Below, piece by piece: positions 28,701 through 37,700 of a stretch of 64,000 bases of DNA. The stretch covers positions 186,227,956 to 186,291,955 of the forward strand of contig CP136063.1 in NCBI GenBank assembly GCA_032622095.1. Reading direction: 5' to 3'. The translations under genes and the position numbers were made by a program. Origin of the DNA: Siphonodentalium dalli (lineage: Eukaryota; Mollusca; Scaphopoda; Gadilida; Siphonodentaliidae). The notes beneath the pieces are model-generated. The model saw nothing but the letters and a program-made list of their open reading frames with translations. It was not told the DNA's origin and did not search any database. The stretch's first letter is position 1. Every line of letters starts with the position of its first letter.

Positions 28701-31700
28701 TGTCGACTCATCAACACATAGAAGGCCTGTGTCGCGACATAAACATACAGAAGATAATATTTGTCGTGTGTGCGACTATTCTTTTTCGGGAGATGAACTC
28801 GCTGCATCAACGGGAAAGCTGCATCCGAGAGCAAAAAATAAGGTCGTCATCAAAAATGATGCTTTAGAACTATTTAAAAGCATAAAATTAAGTCATTTCC
28901 TCGGTGTTTAACTTTCAGATGACTTTTTTACGACAAATAATTTGATTTGCAAACCATGTTACAATAAAGTAAATCAAATACACGGACATGAGTGAGTTCT
29001 ATTTATATTTATGGGAGGCCAAGTTGGTACCATACGCAGGCCTTATATATATCTATCAGGTCCAGCACATCCTTCAAATTAATCGGAATCGTACCGAATA
29101 TATAATTTCGAAGCCATTTTTTCTGTCTCTGTTACTATATTTAGAGGTGACATTATGGGAGTCTCCGCCCACTAACACTTGTTTATTAACCCATACGGTT
29201 TCATTGGACGGAAAATAATTTACGCAATCAATCAGATTACGGAATCCCGAGGACTTGGAAATGAGATAGCGATGTTATCCGTCAGACCTAATATTCAATG
29301 TTGTAATGAATATTTAGGTATGAGTTTACTCAGACTGGTTCCCATGGTACTAAATATCTGTGCCAAGTTTAAAAAACATTGACCTAAAAATGTAGGAATA
29401 AAAGCTCGGATAAAATTATACATGTTGCGAACATTTTCTAAGTCGAAAAAGGGGGGATAACTCCACCAAAAAAAGTCTGACAGACGTCATAATCGCAGGT
29501 GCGCAGGTTCCCATGGTGGTTGATGTCTGTGCCAAGTTTAACGGAAATTGATAAAAAACGACTGAGAAAAACTCCGGACAAATTTGTGTCCATGGACGGA
29601 CGGACGGATGAGCTGATTCCAGTATACCGCCCCCCCCCCCACAACTTCGTTGAGGGGGGTATAATAATAATAAAAGATCCTATTCATCACCAATGGCACC
29701 AGGAAATGTTCAGGTAATAAGTTCAGCAAACGGACTGTGGCAGAACTTATTATCTGAACATTTCCTAAGGGAACTACAGTAATGCCCTAAATAATTGACT
29801 CCTTAACAACAGCAGATTATGCTGTGGTTAAGGAGTCGATTATTAGGGCATTACTGTACTCGTCAATGAATATTTAGTAAAGAATGGGTTAAATACTCAC
29901 AGTGCCACCAGTAGAGCTTTCCAGTATGTTGCTTTGTTTCTTGCTTAGCATGTTCGCGTCATGGTAAAGCATCGGCAGTGGTGTAACATCTTGTCCATTC
30001 TCATCGAACACCTGCATGTACAAACATAAAAAAAAAATCTATTTTTTTATTTCTATACATACATGATATTGACATAAAAAGTTATTTTTACATGTAGTAC
30101 CCACCAGATGTAGGTCAACATGACCGCTTTCGCAGATTGCTGCTTCTTTTGAGTGAACTACAATGTACCACCCGATGTTGCTTTTGCAGTTAATACACTG
30201 GTTGCAGAATGTGTGATAACAGATTACTTCTCATATAAGTAGCAAATGAATGCCTTACTCAAAAACTTTTAGGCATGTAGTAGGCACTTTTATCATGCAT
30301 TTTATTAGTATACAGTAATGCCCAAAGTATATGACCCTTCAACTACAGCAGAAAAAATGGAAATTTTTCATGATTTAATTAGTTGGAAATATGACTTGTT
30401 GCAATCATCGGAAAGCTCTCACTAGAAGCTTTCCGATGAATGGCAGCAAGCCATATTTCTGACTAAATCCTGAACAATTTCCCATAATTTAGGGGTAGAT
30501 TATTTAGAACATTACTGTAGATGCATAAAAAGAACACATATAATACTAGTATATGTGGGTGACACTGAGCGATCTTTTATTGAACGTGTCAAAGAACAAA
30601 TACGAGATAATAGATTACACCCTTAAATGCCCATAAATATGACCACATTCGAGCTCCGGGACACAGAGGTCTGAAGGAATTGAAAGTGGTGGTTGAGTTT
30701 GTCAATCTGAACGACAGGAAATGAGAGTCAAGTCAGAGAAGATATGTGGATGAGGAAGTTTGGAACGCGGAAAGGCAATGCAATGGTTTCAGCATGAAAA
30801 CAATTAAGTCATTCTTCACTGATATATTGAAGTAGATTAACAGATATGATGCGGCAAAGTTACCATGGCCCACGTCATGTTATTAAGCAACATCATGGCG
30901 TGGTTTAACGAAAGTGTATTTACTCATTAACATATTATATGAATTAATGCTAATCTAAGATGTAAAACTTGTGTTCCAAAATTAAATTTTCCTGATGAAG
31001 GTGCAGATCAGACCGAAAGCTTGAATTAAAGAGAGCAAAAGTAATGAAACGTTTGTTTATAGGTATGTATACTCTACATTTTTATGAATGTCATTGTAAA
31101 GTTGACTCTTATATTAATTAAACATAGAGGAGAGAATTTTATACAACTGTTGCAGAATTAAATCACTCCAGAATTTGATAAACTTAGATTTTCAGTGAAA
31201 GGCATCAGTCCTGTCAAGTAAAATCTCTGCAGTCGTATTTGAGTCAAATCGAATCGAATAGTTCACACACAGAATCCTAGTGTATGGTATATTGTGACCT
31301 TTTCCAACTACTGAACATCAGGCATGAAGTAATCTAATATCTCTAAATGTTATTATAAAGCTATCTTTCATCTGGAGACTAAGACAGCTAATTACTTACC
31401 TGCACTGGAGGCTTATAGGTTCCACCTTTTTCACCTTGTTGACCTGTGATACTTTTCTTACTGGCTGAGGACAAAATATTTGTACGAGAACTGCCAAAAA
31501 CTGTTCTTTGCCCACCTCCATATTTGCTTTTTGATGTATTGGATGCCGGATTACTTTTCTTGGAACCAGTATTGGGTGCATTGGCCGAGGCGATTCTGTA
31601 AAACAAAATATTTTTCAGTCTACTTCAAACTGAAGTTTTAGACTAATTTAGTTAATATAACTTTCTCCCCTACTCAATAGTGTCAATATCTCTTTTTTTT

Positions 31701-34700
31701 CTTCTTTTTTTAAAAGAGTAGCATATCAGGAATAAAAAAATAAAATAATGCAAAACTGAGGGGAAAATTTATGCGTTTATCGATCTCTGATCATAGTAAA
31801 CCTGTGCTGATCAGTCACCGATCTGCATTATTTTAACTGGAAGTCGGTGTTTTAAGATAGTGGTGCCCTTGTCTGCATGGGCCGGTTGATGTTGTGATCG
31901 ATTTGTAAATTATATATGATTCAAAAGACTACTATTAAGGCTTCATTTATTCCTTCCAATACCTACAGCAATTTGCTCATTCTATTATATTGTTTGCGCT
32001 GATGTTTCAAAATAAAAAACTTATTTCCACTTGCACACTCCTACATTTTTCCCTCTGCTACCGGAAACATCACTTTTTTTTAGGCCTCACGATTATTTAA
32101 AGGCATGGATGGCCATCAAGGTGGGTATGCTGTTAAAATATTCACTTCTGTTAAACCTGCCATAAACAGAAATAATATTAAAATATAGACATAGTTCGTT
32201 CTCATACAAATCAAAAATATTGCATAAATAGTATGTTATTAGCAAGTGTGTATGCTTTGTTATGTAAACAAAAGCCATGTAAGTTACAGAACCTGGCTTT
32301 TGTTTACATAACGAAGCATACAAACTTGACAATAACATACTATTTACAAGATATATTATTGGTATAAGAATAAAATATGTCTATATTTTAATATTCTTCA
32401 TGTTTATGGCAATTTTAAAGGGTGCGACTACATGTATTTTAACAGCATATCCACCATGAAGGCCATCCATGCCTTTAATACCCCTGAATTATACTATTCT
32501 TTAGTTTAGGTTTTATTTAAATTTTGAGTCGAGCCCAAAGGAACCTACATTTCAACAAGGCAATAACAGAAGGAGTGTATGAGGAGGATAAACTACAAAG
32601 TATGATAATGATCGAGATCAAATATATGTATTTAATTTAATTTTTATAAGCAAAATTTTATGGTTGATTGGAAGTTAAAAGTTGGTACTTACCTGACAAT
32701 AATAATAATTTGTTTGTTATGTCACATTAAGCTGACCATAACACAGTCTACAAGACAAGTGATACAGTAATGCTCTAAGTAATCAACTTCTTAACCACAG
32801 CAGAATTATGGGTAACTTTTCAGGATTTAGTCGGAAATATGGCTTGTTGCCATTCATCGGAAAGCTCTCGGGCAGAGCTTTCCGATGAATGGCAACAAGC
32901 CATATTTCCGACTAAATCCTGAAAAGTTACCCATAATTATGCTGTGGTTAAGAAGTCGATTACTTAGAGCATTACTGTAATTTGTGTCCCTGTACCACGT
33001 TCAGAGCAAACTTTATTTTTATGTTATGCTCTATAGCCAAGTCAAGACAAGTATTTTAATCAGATGATGAATTATTATTATAGAAATAAAATAATAGCAA
33101 CCACCAAGGGTGCTTATACCTAAGGCATGTGCATGTTTGTGCAAGTCTCTGGAGCCTCCTGATGGCAACGACTCATTTGAGATCCAAATTAATTGGGCAG
33201 TGCATGTGCAGAATGACTTATGTGGACATTGGACACACTTAGTATTTTGCTAAAAAGTTATGGTTGTGAGGAGGAATCAGGAATGCTTCATTTCTCTGTC
33301 CACATTGTGAATAATTATGCACTATTACTGCTTTATTAACTTGAATTAACCTGATGATGATTGTGATAATAGTGATGATGATGAGTGTGATAGTGATGAA
33401 GGTGATGGTGATGATGATGATTATTATTATTATTATGATTATTATTATTACTACTATTATAGAAAGAAGACTACGCTGTTATGATATTGATTATGATGAC
33501 TATGATTGATGGTTACAACAACGATGATGGAGAAGAGGACAAAGATGATAATATGGTGATGAAGATGAGAATGATGATGAATATGGTGATGATAATGACA
33601 ATTGTGATGATGAATTCACCGGGCTGTATGAGAAAAACTGGGGTTTGAAGGATATATTGTATATATCATTATATGTGATGTCTTTCTTTATTTTCTGCTG
33701 TCTATATTTTGTAAAAAACTACATTTTTGTTTTCTCAATGTCCATATATATTATATCTTGGATCAGAGAATAAAGCATATATAATATAGTAATGTTTAAA
33801 ATACATTTCAGTGCAATTGTTTTAAAATGTTAATTTATTTGAAATAATTTAATGATAACAGAATTGGTATTAACATGTCCATGGAAATTCCAACAGGGAC
33901 GGATCTTTTAAAAGGTATAAAAGTAAATAGACACTCTTTGTCAATAACTTTCAGCCACCTGGCCTTCCTCAGCGATGATTTGATATAAATTTATACATGT
34001 CGGCATTCATGCGAAAATCTTTTTTGTATGAATGCCGACATGTAGAATTTTATATCAAATCATCGCTGAGGCAGGCTGAGTGACCGAAAGTCCTCAAGAA
34101 AGAGTGTCTATTTACTTTTATACTATTTAATGATAGATTTCCTTCATTAAATTCAGTTGATAAAATTTTATTAGACAGTATTGAAATCGATCATCAACTC
34201 TCAAAGAAATTGGTTGAGACCCCATCAAAATAGTGTAAAATGTACTTTTAATTGTCATTTATCACATATTACTATCACATATTCTAATGGGTGAATACTT
34301 TTGACCCTAAAACTTTAATAGCTGCCAGTGGAAGCAACACACCCAAAGGTCAAGGGCATGAAAATGTGAGAAAATGGCTGACCCCTGAAATGAGGTCACC
34401 CTGGTTTGATTTCATTGTTAAAATAAATACATGTATTTTGCTGTGTCCAATCATGAATCATGCTGATAATTGATATGTGCATCAAAGACATGTCAATCTA
34501 AACATATATTCAATTGGAATAGATTATGGGTCGGTAGGTAGGTATAAGGTAGGTTTTTTTAAAACATACTGCCTATAGAGTATTAATGGGGCTTGAATAC
34601 AGGTGGTGTGAATTAAGTAAGTGAATGAAACAAGGAGTTCACAAGTCAAAATCAGTTTTATTTAATTATCTCGGTCCACAACAGCTTGGGATATTTGTTG

Positions 34701-37700
34701 GGTAAATTTGGGTTGATGCTGTTTTTGACTGAGTCCCATCCCGTTACTCACATCTACATGTGTAACAGACTTTACACACAGAATCGTGGACAGGAGTTAT
34801 CTTGCTTGGATGTCTTTGGATTAGGTCAAATGGATGCTTTATGTAGGGTAGCCTCTTCCAAGCATGATGATATCAGAGGTATGTTGAATCATCAAAGCAA
34901 TGAGATTTATTAGTAAACAAAGCCTTGTTTTCCAGATAATTTCAATTTGTCAATTTTTGTCGCGCTATCAGAAAATGTACATGTATGTAGAAAATATATT
35001 TAACGATCTTATCGGCACCTTTTTCTATCACGGTAAATGATGCATAATTTTGAAGACAGATTAGTTGCGGACATGTCAGATGATTAATCACATTCAGGGG
35101 TTCAAGTGAAAGCCTGGACTCAACCACAGGGGCGTGTTGTTAACACAAGTAAAAATACAAATTAAAAAATATTCAACATATTATATGATATCTATGATGA
35201 TGCATTTTTTAAAGTGGCATTCTGATTTTAAATTTGTGTTAAGGACACTCCCCTGTGGGCTCTGTGTAAATGTAGAATGTCTTTTCAATGAAAGTCTGTT
35301 ATGGAAGAGTAACGAATAAGAATAACTTTTCTTCGACAAAAGGGAAGAACCATCAAACTTAAATTTTGTTTGTAACATTCAGCATATTATTTGAGAAATT
35401 AAACATTAAAGTAACATTACATAGCCACTATTATTATGTAAACATACCAGTATTACAGCGAATAGCAATATTAACCTAGAAATACTAAATACTGGACGGT
35501 TACCCCATATGTACATGTAATTTTGGAATAACAGAATTACCAAGAAAAATTTTGTTGAATTTTTACTCTTCAGATACTGTCCTTTGAGAAAAAAAAGTAA
35601 CGAATGCTCTGTATCAATGATTGGATTTTTAGCTACCATGTCTCATTTTCATGGAATTGCTCTATACATTTAATGTATATAATTATTCTAACTTTCCCCA
35701 CCGCTGGCAATGGAGGATTTTGATCCAGTCCGGAAAGGAAGAAATGACACAAGACACGACCAAACTGCGATTTCGCCTGGACAATTATACTAATGCAGGC
35801 CTGCAAATTTGAGATGAATGAATGTTCAGTTCGCCTGGAGGTTATCTAAAATGAAAATGCCATGAACGAAAAAAAGGTTGTGCCAAAGTTTTATAAATAC
35901 AGGTAACTATGATAATAATAATTCTCACCTTAATTTTTGCTCAATCAAGTCCCAAAACTAGACATTCAAATTTATTATGGTAGTTCAATGAGTTGCCCAC
36001 CTATACATGTAGTTATTAATACCAGTTGGAGTGATTACAAATCTTTGTGTAAGTCTCACAACTGCTAACCTATGGTACATGTGTGGATTACCTATAAGCA
36101 CAAATAGTCGAATGAAAAATAGCTAGGTTAAACACATAATTTGAAACCTGCATGTCTGTAATGCGTCACCTTGACATACCATTTACCTTAAGATCCTTTT
36201 CCAAAAAAACAGACATTTAACAAGCCTTTTTCTCGATCAGGCGAACGACTCGTAAAGTATTGCGGCCAGTTTTCGGGTCTGTTCGATCGAGAAAAAGGCT
36301 CATCAAATGTCTCTTTTTTGGAAAAGGAAGGGTAAATGGTATGTCAAGGTGATGCATTTAGTATGTATTGTCAGGGGAACATCGAGGTTTGGTCATGTCT
36401 TGTGTCATATTCTTCCATTCCGGACTTGAAGCGACCTCTCCCATTACAAATACAATTTACAGGCATCGCGGAAAGTTTGATGACAATGATCATGATGTGA
36501 TACCCGTACAAAAACTCCACATGTGATCACAGTAGATCTCAGGTGGAATGACAGTAGTTTCTCAGTAGAAATGTATTCAAATTAGACTGCTGGGTGAGAA
36601 ATAATTAAGGTAGTTCTCCTATGAAATAAATTTCTACCCTAAATCTAACATGAGAAATATTTCTCAGGAGAAATTTCACATGAATGAGTTTATGGTAGAA
36701 TAGGGTCGAAATCTGACTTAGAGGATTCTGGCCACAATCTGATCATCATATCTCAGGAATAATTCTAAGTCAGATTTCTCACATGAGAATATGGTAGAAT
36801 AGGGTAGAAATTTCTTAATCAGATTTCAATGGTGAGAATAAGGTTACCTAGCACATATGGCAGAGAAATCTGATCTGATGTATGCTGGAGAATTCAAATT
36901 AATTTGCGCCAATTTTAAACCAACAGTTACTCGAGATAAGCAGGCTATGCATGACCAGTGGTAAAATCTTTATTTCTTTTGTTTATAGAAGTTGTATTGT
37001 ATTCATGAGAAGGGGGAAAATGGAGTTATATATTATGGTCTTATTTGTGGATATTCTTTAATGATAAGTGCCACAGATTGGAATTCACACAAATATACTA
37101 AGGTAAAGAGTAATTATAATATTTATTGAAATGGCTGAGGGTTTTGGACTTCGTGCAGTCACTTGGCATGTTTTAAGGGTGTGCAGTCCCTCATGTCGCT
37201 TTAACTTAAGGTTCTATATGTAATTTATCAACCGAGTAAACTATATACCGTAAAATGGGGTGACTTTGCCACCAACGGGGTGACTTTGCCACGTCACTGA
37301 GAAAAAGTTAAGAATTAACAGCTCAGCACCAATAACCAGATAGCAAAATGTTTCATATGTACTAATGATTTTACAAGTTCAGATTATATCACATGGGCCA
37401 CAAAAATTGATGTATACAAATTATGAAGGTCAAGGTCACCACACGACCTTTATAGAACATTTTGGCAAATTTTCTACATAACTCCAAATTTGTAGGGTTT
37501 CTTCGAGACCAGCAATGATACACACCTAAGGGAAAGTTCATGTTTATTGCTATTTGGTCTTGTTTCCATGAATATATTAACTTTTTCCTGGTATTAGATT
37601 ATTTAATTGTAATTTGGAAAAAAACTAATTTCCATGTGAGAATTAAAATCGCTCGGGGTCACTTTGCCATAGTGGCAAAGTAACCCCGCATTAAATTAGA

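Noticed and set aside
32693-32755. Strong minus-strand donor (CAG|GTAAGTACC) with an upstream AG, first considered as the DNAI4 first coding exon
   Set aside because: In the phase needed by exon 2 the exon contains a stop with no ATG after it. The exon at 40402-40439 fits better. It could still be a non-coding or alternative exon.
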